Positions 26,671 to 34,805 of a stretch of 64,000 nucleotides of DNA are shown in pieces. The DNA is from Cognatishimia sp. 1_MG-2023 (GTDB lineage Bacteria > Pseudomonadota > Alphaproteobacteria > Rhodobacterales > Rhodobacteraceae), in the NCBI RefSeq assembly GCF_030548175.1, contig NZ_JAUORX010000005.1, positions 62,001-126,000 of the forward strand. Direction: 5' to 3'. Each line of letters opens with the position of its first letter. The stretch's first letter is position 1. A program made the translations under genes and the position numbers. Under the pieces are notes generated by a model. That model worked only from the letters and a program-made list of their open reading frames with translations. It had not been told where the DNA came from and searched no databases.

Positions 26671-27483
26671 ATGGCCGTCGGGATTTTTGATAGTGGTTTG
26701 GGTGGATTGACTGTGTATGACGCAGTCAGCAAACGTCTGCCGGATGTTCCAACCGTCTATTTCGGCGATAATGCGCATGCACCTTATGGGGTTCGAGATG
26801 CGGATGATATTTTCAACCTGACGACCAAGTCTGTTGAGCGCTTGTGGGAAGCGGGCTGTGATTTGGTGATCTTGGCGTGTAACACCGCAAGTGCGGCCGC
26901 GCTGCGCCGGATGCAAGAAAGCTGGTTGCCAGATGACAAGCGTGTGCTTGGTGTTTTTGTGCCTTTGATCGAGGCCATGACAGAACGTCAGTGGGGCGAT
27001 AATAGCCCGCCGCGCGAGGTGGCCGTGAAGCATGTGGCTTTGTTTGCGACGCCCGCCACCGTGTCCAGCCGCGCGTTTCAACGGGAGTTGGCGTTCCGTG
27101 CAATTGGTGTTGATGTCGAGGCGCAGGCCTGTGGTGGTGTTGTTGATGCCATCGAAGACGGTGATGCGATCCTTGCCGAAGCTTTGGTGCGCAGCCATGT
27201 CGATGCCTTGAAGCGCAAAATGCCAAACCCCGAAGCGGCAATTCTTGGTTGCACCCATTACCCATGGATGGAAGATACGTTTCAGGCTGCCTTGGGCGAA
27301 GATGTTAAAGTGTACAGCCAAGCGAATTTGGTGGCGGACAGCCTTGGTGACTATTTAGAGCGTCATCCAAAGATGCTTGGGACTGGGACGGAAAGCATGT
27401 TCCTTACGACCGGTGATCCGAAAACCGTATCTGATCGGGCAACGCAGTTCTTGCGACGACGGGTCGAATTCATCTCGGCTTGA
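26671..27483 (+). CDS. murI: Glutamate racemase
   Basis: A 270-residue racemase that makes D-glutamate for peptidoglycan. Motifs: [12 protein letters not shown] at residues 4-15, the first catalytic cysteine in ILACNTASA, and the second in [10 protein letters not shown]. Aspartate and the Ser of the FDSGLGG motif are present. It follows the acyltransferase gene by 15 bases. An insertion ([16 protein letters not shown]) in the middle is longer than in E. coli. It is followed by argC after 93 bases, a gap that holds a short Arg-rich open frame. Confidence 0.95.
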   Translation: MAVGIFDSGLGGLTVYDAVSKRLPDVPTVYFGDNAHAPYGVRDADDIFNLTTKSVERLWEAGCDLVILACNTASAAALRRMQESWLPDDKRVLGVFVPLIEAMTERQWGDNSPPREVAVKHVALFATPATVSSRAFQRELAFRAIGVDVEAQACGGVVDAIEDGDAILAEALVRSHVDALKRKMPNPEAAILGCTHYPWMEDTFQAALGEDVKVYSQANLVADSLGDYLERHPKMLGTGTESMFLTTGDPKTVSDRATQFLRRRVEFISA

Positions 27484-27508
27484 TGTAAGCCCGCGACATC
27501 CCTAAAAC
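27480..27508 (+). promoter_or_regulatory. Possible promoter before argC
   Basis: TTGATG (27480-27485), 17-base spacer, TAAAAC (27503-27508). The match is only moderate (4 of 6 in each box). If used, transcription would start near the ATG of the short Arg-rich frame. Confidence 0.35.
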
Positions 27509-27512
27509 CCCT

Positions 27513-27575
27513 ATGACTGTTTTCAGGCCGGTATGGCCTAGGCCCCTTGTGAGGGGCACTGCTAGAAAGGTCTGA
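27513..27575 (+). CDS. Possible Arg-rich leader peptide before argC
   Basis: A 20-codon open frame, [20 protein letters not shown], ends one base before the argC start codon. Four of its 20 residues are arginine, coded by AGG, AGG, AGG and AGA, codons that are rare in such genomes. Its last codons form the argC ribosome site (AGAAAGG). Two small hairpins (aggcc-ggtat-ggcct and gcccc-ttgtga-ggggc) lie within it. No ribosome site precedes it, so it would have to be read as a leaderless start or as a chance frame. A link to arginine sensing is inferred from composition and place. Confidence 0.3.
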   Translation: MTVFRPVWPRPLVRGTARKV

Positions 27576-27576
27576 C

Positions 27577-28605
27577 ATGACCCATAAGATCGCAATTCTT
27601 GGTGCCAGTGGCTACACAGGTGCGGAACTTGTTCGTTTAATCGCCACACATCCCTCCATGGAAATCGTCGCCTTAGGCGCGAATTCAAAGGCCGGCATGG
27701 CCATGGCTGATGTGTTTCCACATTTGCGTCATCTGAATTTGCCGGATCTGATCAAGATCGACCAAATTGATTTTGATAATGTTGATCTGGTTTTCTGTGG
27801 CCTCCCACATGCGACCAGCCAACGTGTCATTCGGGATTTGCCAAAGACCGTGAAGATCGTTGATTTATCCGCGGATTTCCGTCTGCGTGATCCAGAAGAA
27901 TACGTGAAATGGTACGGTGGCCAGCATGACGCGCTAGAGCAACAAGCCGAAGCGGTTTACGGCCTTACAGAATTCTATCGTGACGACATCAAATCCGCGC
28001 GTTTGGTGGCGGGCACGGGCTGTAACGCGGCGACGGGCCAATATGCATTGCGTCCGTTGATTGAGGCGGGTGTGATTGATCTGGATCAGATCATTCTTGA
28101 TCTGAAATGTGCAGTGTCTGGCGCAGGACGGTCGCTGAAGGAGAATCTATTACACGCGGAGCTGAGCGAGGGGTATCACCCTTATGCTTTGGGTGGCACG
28201 CATCGGCATCTTGGTGAGTTTGACCAAGAGTTCAGCTTGATCGCTGGTCGCCCAGTTAAGGTGCAGTTCACGCCGCATCTCATTCCCGCGAACCGGGGTA
28301 TTCTGGCGACGGTTTATGTGCAAGGTGATGCGCAGGTGATCCATGACACTCTGGCGGCCGCGTATAAAGATGAACCGTTCATCCAGATGTTGCCGTTTGG
28401 CCAAGCGCCAAGCACGCGGCATGTGCGTGGCAGCAACTTTTGCCACATCGGTGTGACAGCGGATCGGATCGAAGGGCGGGCGATTGTTGTCGCAGCCTTG
28501 GATAACCTGACCAAAGGGTCCAGTGGGCAGGCGTTGCAAAACGCGAACCTGATGCTGGGTATCGAGGAAACAACCGGCCTGATGCTGGCCCCTTGTTTCC
28601 CCTAA
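27577..28605 (+). CDS. argC: N-acetyl-gamma-glutamyl-phosphate reductase
   Basis: A 342-residue NADPH enzyme of arginine synthesis; it reduces N-acetylglutamyl phosphate to the semialdehyde. Motifs: [18 protein letters not shown] (residues 8-25), LPHATSQ, the catalytic cysteine in [18 protein letters not shown], and the conserved HLGEFDQE and [13 protein letters not shown]. It belongs to the type with length about 340. The start at 27577 follows GAAAGG. It is followed by ccmE after 15 bases, so transcription probably continues into it. Confidence 0.97.
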   Translation: MTHKIAILGASGYTGAELVRLIATHPSMEIVALGANSKAGMAMADVFPHLRHLNLPDLIKIDQIDFDNVDLVFCGLPHATSQRVIRDLPKTVKIVDLSADFRLRDPEEYVKWYGGQHDALEQQAEAVYGLTEFYRDDIKSARLVAGTGCNAATGQYALRPLIEAGVIDLDQIILDLKCAVSGAGRSLKENLLHAELSEGYHPYALGGTHRHLGEFDQEFSLIAGRPVKVQFTPHLIPANRGILATVYVQGDAQVIHDTLAAAYKDEPFIQMLPFGQAPSTRHVRGSNFCHIGVTADRIEGRAIVVAALDNLTKGSSGQALQNANLMLGIEETTGLMLAPCFP

Positions 28606-28620
28606 TTTAGGAGAGGGCGC

Positions 28621-29064
28621 ATGAAGGGCCTGAAGAAGAAAAGACGCATTCAAGTGATCATCGTGGCCGCGGTGGCGTTGGCGTTGTCGACGGCATTGAT
28701 CGGCTATGCGATGCGCGATGGCATCAACTTCTTCCGCTCTCCGTCACAAGTGATTGCTGAACCACCTGCGCCAAACGAAGTGTTTCGAATTGGCGGTTTG
28801 GTCGAAGAAGGTTCATTGGTGCGCAGTGAAGGTAAAACCGTGACCTTTCGTGTGACAGATGGAGGTGAAACCGTTGCTGTGGCCTTTACCGGGGTGTTGC
28901 CTGATTTGTTTGAGGAAAACCAAGGGATGGTCGGCACCGGCCGGTATGTGAACGGTGTCTTTGAAGCCTCTGAAATCCTTGCCAAACATGACGAAACTTA
29001 TATGCCAAAGGAAGTAATAGATGCCCTGAAAGAACAGGGTGTTTATGTTGAGCCTGGTAGCTAA
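28621..29064 (+). CDS. ccmE: Cytochrome c maturation protein CcmE
   Basis: A 147-residue periplasmic heme chaperone with one N-terminal membrane anchor (residues about 9-30). CcmE binds heme through a histidine and passes it to the CcmF/H lyase. The heme-binding segment AKHDETYMPKE contains the conserved His and Tyr (HxxxY). The OB-fold core is seen as FRIGGLVEEGSLVR...TVTFRVTDGG. It is followed by a terminator and then by the endolysin/holin pair; ccmF and ccmH lie beyond. The start at 28621 is preceded by GGAGAGGG. Confidence 0.97.
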   Translation: MKGLKKKRRIQVIIVAAVALALSTALIGYAMRDGINFFRSPSQVIAEPPAPNEVFRIGGLVEEGSLVRSEGKTVTFRVTDGGETVAVAFTGVLPDLFEENQGMVGTGRYVNGVFEASEILAKHDETYMPKEVIDALKEQGVYVEPGS

Positions 29065-29090
29065 GAGTTACTAACATTTGAATTTGTAAG

Positions 29091-29120
29091 AGACCCGGAA
29101 GCCTTGCTTTCGGGTCTTTT
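29091..29120 (+). terminator. Terminator after ccmE
   Basis: agacccggaagc (29091-29102) pairs with gctttcgggtct (29106-29117), one G-U pair, followed by a short T tract. It separates argC-ccmE from the endolysin gene. Confidence 0.88.
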
Positions 29121-29218
29121 CGTTTGGGGCCGTGTTGCATCCGCTCCGTTCGGAGTGGTTGCAGCGCCTTAACAGCTTGTCCGCCACGGTTTGCGCCAAC
29201 AGTAACGCGAGGTGGCAA

Positions 29219-29830
29219 ATGCTGAATGTTGAACAAATTGCTAAAGAGATTGTGGATCGAGAGGGCGGCTATGTGAATGATCCAGACGATCCGGGTGGGG
29301 CAACGAAATTTGGCGTCACGATTGGCACGCTGCGCCAATTGGGCTTGGATTTGGACGGTGATGGTGATGTGGACGCGGCTGATGTGCGTCGTGTTAGCCG
29401 CAAACAAGCGGTGTCGCTGTTTCTGGATCACTACTATCGCGCGCCCGGTATCGCGAATTTGCCAGCAGCCATTCAGCCATCTGTATTTGATATGTATGTG
29501 AATGCGGGGCGCAATGCGGTCAAAATCCTGCAACGGCTTTTGTGCCAGATGGGGCAAGAGGTGACGATTGACGGCGCGATTGGTCCGCAAACTGTACAAG
29601 CAGCCGAAGCTGCGGCAAGCCTTGCCCCCAATCATTTCGTGGACGCCTATGCGATTGCCCGCCGCAATTTCTATTTCAAATTAGCCGACCGTCGCCCAGC
29701 CTCGCGCAAATATGCGCGCAGCCGGGCGGGGGGCAAGGGCGGTTGGATCAAACGGGCAGAGGCGTTTATGTCCGCGCGGTATCATCTGAGTGATCGAGAA
29801 TTTAAAGCACGGGTGGCGACATGGGGATGA
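29219..29830 (+). CDS. Endolysin, GH108 N-acetylmuramidase (GTA-type)
   Basis: A 203-residue peptidoglycan hydrolase of glycoside hydrolase family 108. The catalytic motif is EGGYVNDPDDPGGATKFGV (Glu15). A dockerin- or EF-hand-like loop DLDGDGDVDAAD (residues about 44-55) likely binds calcium. The C-terminal peptidoglycan-binding domain (ITIDGAIGPQTVQAAEA-type) is present. It overlaps a holin gene, and this pair matches the endolysin/holin genes that release the Rhodobacter capsulatus gene transfer agent, where they lie apart from the structural cluster. No structural phage or GTA genes are in the window. Start at 29219 follows GAGGTGG. Confidence 0.9.
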   Translation: MLNVEQIAKEIVDREGGYVNDPDDPGGATKFGVTIGTLRQLGLDLDGDGDVDAADVRRVSRKQAVSLFLDHYYRAPGIANLPAAIQPSVFDMYVNAGRNAVKILQRLLCQMGQEVTIDGAIGPQTVQAAEAAASLAPNHFVDAYAIARRNFYFKLADRRPASRKYARSRAGGKGGWIKRAEAFMSARYHLSDREFKARVATWG

Positions 29831-30327
29831 TCGCGACGCTATTGGATTTTGTCTTTGGCAATGGGCGCAATGTGGTGCGGGAGACAGCAGAGGTGTTTCG
29901 CGAAAATGCTGAGTCGGGCGCGGCGCGGGATCATCTGCGTCACACGGCGGCCCTCGCGCAATTTGGCGATGAATTCTTGCCCGGGCAACGCGGGTTGTTT
30001 GATCGGGTGATGGATGCGGTCAACCGACTGCCGCGTCCGATGATGGCGTTGGGATGTTTGGGGTTGTTTATTTCTGCCATGGTTGACCCGATCTGGTTCG
30101 CTGCCCGTATGCAGGGGATTGCTTTGGTGCCGGAACCGCTTTGGTGGTTGCTTGGGGTTGTTGTTAGCTTTTACTTTGGGGCGCGGCACCAGAAGAAAGG
30201 GCAGGAATTTCAACGCTATATGGCGAATTCTTTGACTCAATCCTCAGCTTTACTTCGAGTTTCTGATCAGTCGCAACCAGAGGATACTAATCCCGCACTG
30301 ACCGATTGGCACCACTCTACCCGCTAA
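29821..30327 (+). CDS. Holin, three-TM type for gene transfer release
   Basis: A 168-residue membrane protein similar to the 'GTA holin 3TM' family. Membrane-like segments: about residues 74-90 (MMALGCLGLFISAMV), 92-110, and 105-125 (LWWLLGVVVSFYFGA). The N-terminal FGNGRNVVRETAEVFRENAE segment is typical of the family. It overlaps the end of the endolysin gene by ten bases, so translation is coupled. A later ATG at 29827 gives a four-base overlap and is an alternative start. The function is to open the inner membrane for the endolysin during GTA release, inferred from the Rhodobacter capsulatus homologs. Confidence 0.85.
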   Translation: MGMIATLLDFVFGNGRNVVRETAEVFRENAESGAARDHLRHTAALAQFGDEFLPGQRGLFDRVMDAVNRLPRPMMALGCLGLFISAMVDPIWFAARMQGIALVPEPLWWLLGVVVSFYFGARHQKKGQEFQRYMANSLTQSSALLRVSDQSQPEDTNPALTDWHHSTR

Positions 30328-30403
30328 CAGCCGCGACAAAACGAGCACATCAGGCACGCCGAATTGAATTGGCCTGCCTGACTCGCAGGCGTATACCAAA
30401 CGC

Positions 30404-32377
30404 ATGATTACAGAGCTTGGCCACTTCGCCCTAATTCTTGCTGCCCTCACCGCCGTGGTGCAGGCGATTGTTCCTCTTGTTGGTGCGCATAAGCGCTGGC
30501 CGGGCTGGATGGCCCTGGCCGAGCCTGCGGCCACCGCGCAATTCATGTTGACGCTGTTTGCCTTTGGCGCGCTGACCCATGCATTTGTGGTGTCAGATTT
30601 TTCGGTGCGCTTGGTTTATGCCAACTCGCACACGCTTAAACCGATGCTGTATAAGGTCAGCGGTGTTTGGGGAAACCACGAAGGGTCGATGTTGCTTTGG
30701 GTGCTGATCCTGACGCTGTTTGGCGCGTGCCTGGCTTGGTTTGGTGGCAACCTACCACCCGGTTTACGCGCCCGAGCTTTGGCGGTGCAATCCTCAATTG
30801 CTGTGGCCTTCTTTGCCTTTATTCTGCTGACTTCAAACCCATTCATTCGGATGGAAGAAGTTCCGTTTAATGGCCAAGGCTTGAACCCGTTGTTGCAAGA
30901 CCCGGGTCTCGCGTTTCATCCGCCGTTCCTATACCTCGGCTACGTGGGGCTTTCGCTGGCCTTTAGCTTTGCGGTTGCTGCACTGATCGAAGGCCGCGTT
31001 GACGCCGCTTGGGGGCGCTGGGTGCGTCCTTGGACGTTGGCCGCATGGATTTTCCTAACCATCGGCATCGCGCTTGGCTCTTGGTGGGCCTATTACGAAT
31101 TGGGCTGGGGCGGTTTCTGGTTCTGGGATCCCGTCGAAAACGCGTCCTTTATGCCTTGGCTTTTGGCAGCGGCTTTGCTGCATTCCGCTATCGTTGTTGA
31201 AAAGCGCGAAAGCCTGAAAAGCTGGACGATCCTCTTGGCGATCCTCGCCTTTGGCTTTTCGTTGATAGGGACGTTCATCGTACGCTCCGGCGTCATTACT
31301 TCTGTGCATGCTTTTGCCAACGATCCAGAGCGCGGTGTGTTTATCCTCGCCATCTTAGCGATCTTTATGGGCGGGGCCTTGATGCTGTTCGCCGCACGGG
31401 CAGGGGCGTTAGAGGCCAAAGGCGTCTTTAGCATGGTCAGCCGTGAAAGCGCGCTGCTGCTAAATAACATCCTACTGGCCGTCGCCTGCTTTGTCGTGTT
31501 CATCGGCACCATCTGGCCGTTGATCGCAGAGCTGTTCTTTGACCGAAAACTCAGCGTGGGTGCGCCATTTTTCAATATGGCCTTCACGCCCTTTATGGTC
31601 GCGCTGGGTGCGATCCTGCCGATTGGGGCGATGCTGCCATGGAAACGTGCCAAGTTGGGGCGTGCAACCAAAGTGGTTTGGCCTGCCTTCGGTTTGGCCG
31701 TGGCTTTGGCTGGTCTGGTCTGGACAATGCAATCGGGCAAAAGCCTGCTGGGCCCAATTGGTATGTTCCTTGGCGCATGGGTCGTTTTTGGTGCGGTTGT
31801 AGACATCTTCAGCCGAACAGGACGTGGCGCGCTTATGGGCCGCTTTAAGCGCATGTTAAGACTTCCCGGTGCTGACTGGGGCAAAGCGTTTGCTCATGCC
31901 GGGCTTGGCGTTACCATTTTGGGAGTGTCTGGCCTAACCGCGTGGGAACAAGAAGACATTCGCGTGGCCTATTTGAACCAGCCGTTTGATGTTGGCAGCT
32001 ATGAGCTGACCCTACAATCCGTGGATGACGTCGAGGGCCCGAACTACCTGTCCACTATGGGCCAAGTGCGCGTCACCAAAAATGGCGCATTCGTCGCGAC
32101 TTTGACACCAGAGAAACGCGTCTACCCTGTGGCCGCAATGCCAACGACAGAAGCGGCCATTGATTACCGCGTTATGCGCGATGTGTATGTGGTGATTGGC
32201 GAGGCACAGAATGACGGTGGATTCACGATGCGCACTTATATCAAACCGCTGACCAATTGGATTTGGCTGGGCTGTTTGATGATGGCCTTTGGCGGTGTCT
32301 TTAGCTTGACCGACCGACGCTATCGCGTGGCGGCTGGCGCACATAAAACGGGCAAAGCAGGAGTGGCCGCAGAATGA
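30404..32377 (+). CDS. ccmF: Heme lyase subunit CcmF
   Basis: A 657-residue multi-pass inner membrane protein, the core of the cytochrome c heme lyase. The WWD motif (WGGFWFWDPVENASFMPW) is at about residue 235, which binds heme. Conserved histidines flank it (ALTHAFV, FHPPFLY and VHAFANDPERG). About 14-15 hydrophobic segments are visible. It overlaps ccmH by four bases (ATGA). A gap of 76 bases separates it from the holin gene, and ccmE lies 1.3 kb upstream, so the endolysin/holin pair interrupts the ccm genes. Confidence 0.97.
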   Translation: MITELGHFALILAALTAVVQAIVPLVGAHKRWPGWMALAEPAATAQFMLTLFAFGALTHAFVVSDFSVRLVYANSHTLKPMLYKVSGVWGNHEGSMLLWVLILTLFGACLAWFGGNLPPGLRARALAVQSSIAVAFFAFILLTSNPFIRMEEVPFNGQGLNPLLQDPGLAFHPPFLYLGYVGLSLAFSFAVAALIEGRVDAAWGRWVRPWTLAAWIFLTIGIALGSWWAYYELGWGGFWFWDPVENASFMPWLLAAALLHSAIVVEKRESLKSWTILLAILAFGFSLIGTFIVRSGVITSVHAFANDPERGVFILAILAIFMGGALMLFAARAGALEAKGVFSMVSRESALLLNNILLAVACFVVFIGTIWPLIAELFFDRKLSVGAPFFNMAFTPFMVALGAILPIGAMLPWKRAKLGRATKVVWPAFGLAVALAGLVWTMQSGKSLLGPIGMFLGAWVVFGAVVDIFSRTGRGALMGRFKRMLRLPGADWGKAFAHAGLGVTILGVSGLTAWEQEDIRVAYLNQPFDVGSYELTLQSVDDVEGPNYLSTMGQVRVTKNGAFVATLTPEKRVYPVAAMPTTEAAIDYRVMRDVYVVIGEAQNDGGFTMRTYIKPLTNWIWLGCLMMAFGGVFSLTDRRYRVAAGAHKTGKAGVAAE

Positions 32378-32826
32378 AGCGTCTTGTTTTTATCATGTTG
32401 ATGCTTGCGGCACCTGCTTTGGCGGTTCAGCCAGACGAAGTTCTACCGAACCAAATTTTGGAAACCCGTGCGCGGCTGATCTCTAAGGATTTGCGTTGCC
32501 TTGTGTGCCGCAATGAAAACATCGACGAAAGCAACGCGGACATCGCAAGGGACCTTCGTCTTTTGGTCCGCGAACGCTTGGTTGCTGGGGATAGCGACCC
32601 TGAAGTGATCGAATTCATCGTCGCGCGCTATGGCGAGTATGTTCTGCTGAATCCACAGACTGGTGGCAGTAACCTTGTGCTTTGGGCGTCCGGACCTGCA
32701 ATGTTAATATTCGCCCTTGGCATGGGGGGGATTTACCTAAGGCGTCGATCAACTGCTCCTAAACAGGGTGAAGTTCCGCTAACCGATGAAGAAAAATCGC
32801 GTTTGGATGAAATTCTGCAAGATTGA
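32374..32826 (+). CDS. ccmH: Cytochrome c maturation protein CcmH
   Basis: A 150-residue thiol-disulfide protein that reduces apocytochrome c for heme attachment. An N-terminal signal peptide (residues 1-17) is followed by the motif LRCLVCRNENIDESNADIA with the redox pair CxxC, then a C-terminal membrane anchor (ASGPAMLIFALGMGGIYL). This matches the CcmH/Ccl2 short form; the separate CcmI-like TPR part is absent here. It overlaps ccmF by four bases. An enoyl-CoA hydratase gene follows after 66 bases. Confidence 0.96.
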   Translation: MKRLVFIMLMLAAPALAVQPDEVLPNQILETRARLISKDLRCLVCRNENIDESNADIARDLRLLVRERLVAGDSDPEVIEFIVARYGEYVLLNPQTGGSNLVLWASGPAMLIFALGMGGIYLRRRSTAPKQGEVPLTDEEKSRLDEILQD

Positions 32827-32892
32827 CGTCTGGTTGCTCTTCACAAGGGCTGCGCCACGCTTATCTTGAGCGCAAACAGAGGCGAGGCTCTT

Positions 32893-33684
32893 ATGGACTA
32901 TCAAGCAATAACATTGGATGTGACAGACGGTGTCGGAACCATCACCCTGAACCGTCCAGAAAAGATGAACGCGCTGAACGCACAGATGCGCGCAGAGATC
33001 ACTCATGCCGTGCGCGATATATCGTTGCATGGGCACACACAGGGTATTCGTGTTGTTGTGCTAACGGGCGCAGGCAGCGCATTCTGTTCGGGGCAAGATC
33101 TAGGAGACGGCGGCAACGCGGCCACTTTGGATTTAGAGCGAACCCTGCGTGACGAATACACACCTATGATCCGCGCGATCCTGGATTGCCCAATCCCAGT
33201 GATTGCCGCTGTGAACGGCGCTGCAGCTGGGGCAGGGGCGAACCTCGCCTTGGCGGCTGACGTTGTTATTGCAACAGAAAGTGCCTACTTCATTCAAGCC
33301 TTTGCACGCATTGGCCTTATGCCAGACGCGGGCGGCACTTACATGTTGCCGCGCCAGATGGGCATGGCCAAAGCTATGGGCGCTGCATTGTTCGCAGATA
33401 AGATTTCAGCAAAGCAAGCCGACGAATGGGGCATGATCTGGGAGCATGTCGCAGATGACGCGTTTGACGCCCATTGGAAATCCCGCGCTGCGCATTTGGC
33501 CAATGGGCCAACGGCTGCCTATTCCCGTATCAAAGACGCGATGCGCGCAAGCTGGGACAACAATCTAGATACGCAATTGGCCCACGAAGCCAAACTGCAA
33601 GGCGCCTGCGGCAAGACCCGCGATTTCCAAGAAGGCGTTGTAGCTTTCCTTGAAAAGCGTCCAGCCAAGTATGAGGGACGGTAA
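32893..33684 (+). CDS. Enoyl-CoA hydratase/isomerase, PaaG-like
   Basis: A 263-residue crotonase-fold enzyme. It resembles E. coli PaaG, the 1,2-epoxyphenylacetyl-CoA isomerase: GAGSAFCSGQDLGD, VNGAAAGAGANLALAADVV, LMPDAGGTYMLPRQMG, SAKQADEWGMIWEHV and the C-terminal FQEGVVAFLEKRPAKYEG segment follow PaaG closely. Key acidic residue Asp in MPDAGG matches. Without paaABCDE genes nearby the real substrate is open; it may act as an enoyl-CoA hydratase. The start at 32893 is the one with the family N-terminus. It follows ccmH, an arrangement I recall from related genomes. A hairpin follows. Confidence 0.88.
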   Translation: MDYQAITLDVTDGVGTITLNRPEKMNALNAQMRAEITHAVRDISLHGHTQGIRVVVLTGAGSAFCSGQDLGDGGNAATLDLERTLRDEYTPMIRAILDCPIPVIAAVNGAAAGAGANLALAADVVIATESAYFIQAFARIGLMPDAGGTYMLPRQMGMAKAMGAALFADKISAKQADEWGMIWEHVADDAFDAHWKSRAAHLANGPTAAYSRIKDAMRASWDNNLDTQLAHEAKLQGACGKTRDFQEGVVAFLEKRPAKYEGR

Positions 33685-33715
33685 TACTACTTTCAGTTGA
33701 TTTATTTCAGCGAAA

Positions 33716-33747
33716 AGCCGATGCCACTTAGGGGGCATCGGCTCTTC
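33716..33747 (+). terminator. Hairpin terminator after the PaaG-like gene
   Basis: agccgatgcc (33716-33725) pairs with ggcatcggct (33734-33743), followed by a weak T-rich tail (cttctgtt). Confidence 0.6.
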
Positions 33748-33791
33748 TGTTCCTAGATAACGCGTTGCCCGCGTAGCTATATTCTACGTTG

Positions 33792-34625
33792 TTATGCGCT
33801 GCGTTCGATGAGATTAATGTCAGTCATTGAAACCTCACCCGCCATGTCATTTAGAACAACTAGGGTCTCGCCGTTTAGAGTGATCAGGGCATTGCCTTGA
33901 GAATCGGCAGAAATTTCGATTTCGTCGCTTTCACCGACTGGGTGCGACACGACAACAACGTCTTCACCGGGCGTAAAATCGGTGATTGTGGCAATGCCTT
34001 CAAGATTGTGAGGGACAAAGAATGTATCGTCACCTTCGCCGCCGGTAGCAGTGTCATTTCCTCCTAAAAGGAAAAGGTCATCACCATAACCGCCATAGAA
34101 GGTATCAGCCCCAGATGTGTCCGGCTGATCGGCTCGAGCGAATTGGATAACTGTATCTTGAGTGGGCTCAGAGATAGCCTCACCCAGCTCAGAAAAGTTG
34201 TATCCAACAAAGGTGTCGTGGTGCAAACCACCAAGGGCAGTGTCGTTTCCTTCGCCGCCAACGAAAATATCGTTTTGGCTGCCACCGCGCATTAGGTCGT
34301 CGCCTTCATCGCCGAATATCAAGTCACGGTCTGCTCCACCGTGTAGTTCGTCGTCACCAGATTCTCCGAAAATCAGATCCCCACCGTCGCCGCCATGAAT
34401 GGTGTCGTCACCGCCGCCGCCCGCAATTGTATCGTGGCCGTCGAAACCAAAGATGAGTTCGTCGTCATTGCCAGAATAAATGCGGTCATCTTCAGAAGTA
34501 CCCTCGACTTCTTCTTGCTCTGATGGCCCAGATGAAGGGGCTTCACCACCGGAGGTCTCATCAGAACCACTGCCAGTGTCTAGAAGGAAAAGCGCAGGGA
34601 AAAACAGGAGTAATAAAAATTCCAT
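33792..34625 (-). CDS. RTX-type calcium-binding repeat protein with N-terminal hydrophobic segment
   Basis: A 277-residue protein rich in glycine-aspartate nonapeptide repeats. Residues 1-16 (MEFLLLLFFPALFLLD) are strongly hydrophobic, followed by a Ser/Glu-rich linker (about 17-45). Two blocks of GGxGxDxxx repeats follow: about residues 50-125 (GGGGDDTIHGGDGGDLIFGE...) and about 180-210 (GGYGDDLFLLGGNDTATGGEGDDTFF). The C-terminal 65 residues are a beta-rich domain (ITDFTPGEDVVVVSHPV...LNGETLVVLND). RTX proteins usually go out through type I secretion with a C-terminal signal and no N-terminal one; here a membrane or signal-like N-terminus is present. No ABC exporter is nearby. Function unknown; a surface or envelope role is likely. 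Confidence 0.85.
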   Translation of the reverse strand: MEFLLLLFFPALFLLDTGSGSDETSGGEAPSSGPSEQEEVEGTSEDDRIYSGNDDELIFGFDGHDTIAGGGGDDTIHGGDGGDLIFGESGDDELHGGADRDLIFGDEGDDLMRGGSQNDIFVGGEGNDTALGGLHHDTFVGYNFSELGEAISEPTQDTVIQFARADQPDTSGADTFYGGYGDDLFLLGGNDTATGGEGDDTFFVPHNLEGIATITDFTPGEDVVVVSHPVGESDEIEISADSQGNALITLNGETLVVLNDMAGEVSMTDINLIERSA

Positions 34626-34744
34626 TAAGGCACCAAAATTGAATAAAGCAATATTGGGAAAATCAACGAAATCTGTGTGTTAGGTCAATGAATTTTTCTG
34701 AATAGGGCAGAATTTTACTTTCCCTGATCTAAAATCGAAAACAA

Positions 34745-34778
34745 TAAAAAACGCCCCCGATCATTGGATCGGAGGCGT
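34745..34778 (-). terminator. Terminator of gltA
   Basis: acgcccccgatc (34751-34762) pairs with gatcggaggcgt (34767-34778), loop attg, one wobble on the minus strand, where the stem is followed by a T run. Confidence 0.9.
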
Positions 34779-34805
34779 CAACAAAACTAGCGCTTGGCGT
34801 AAAGC

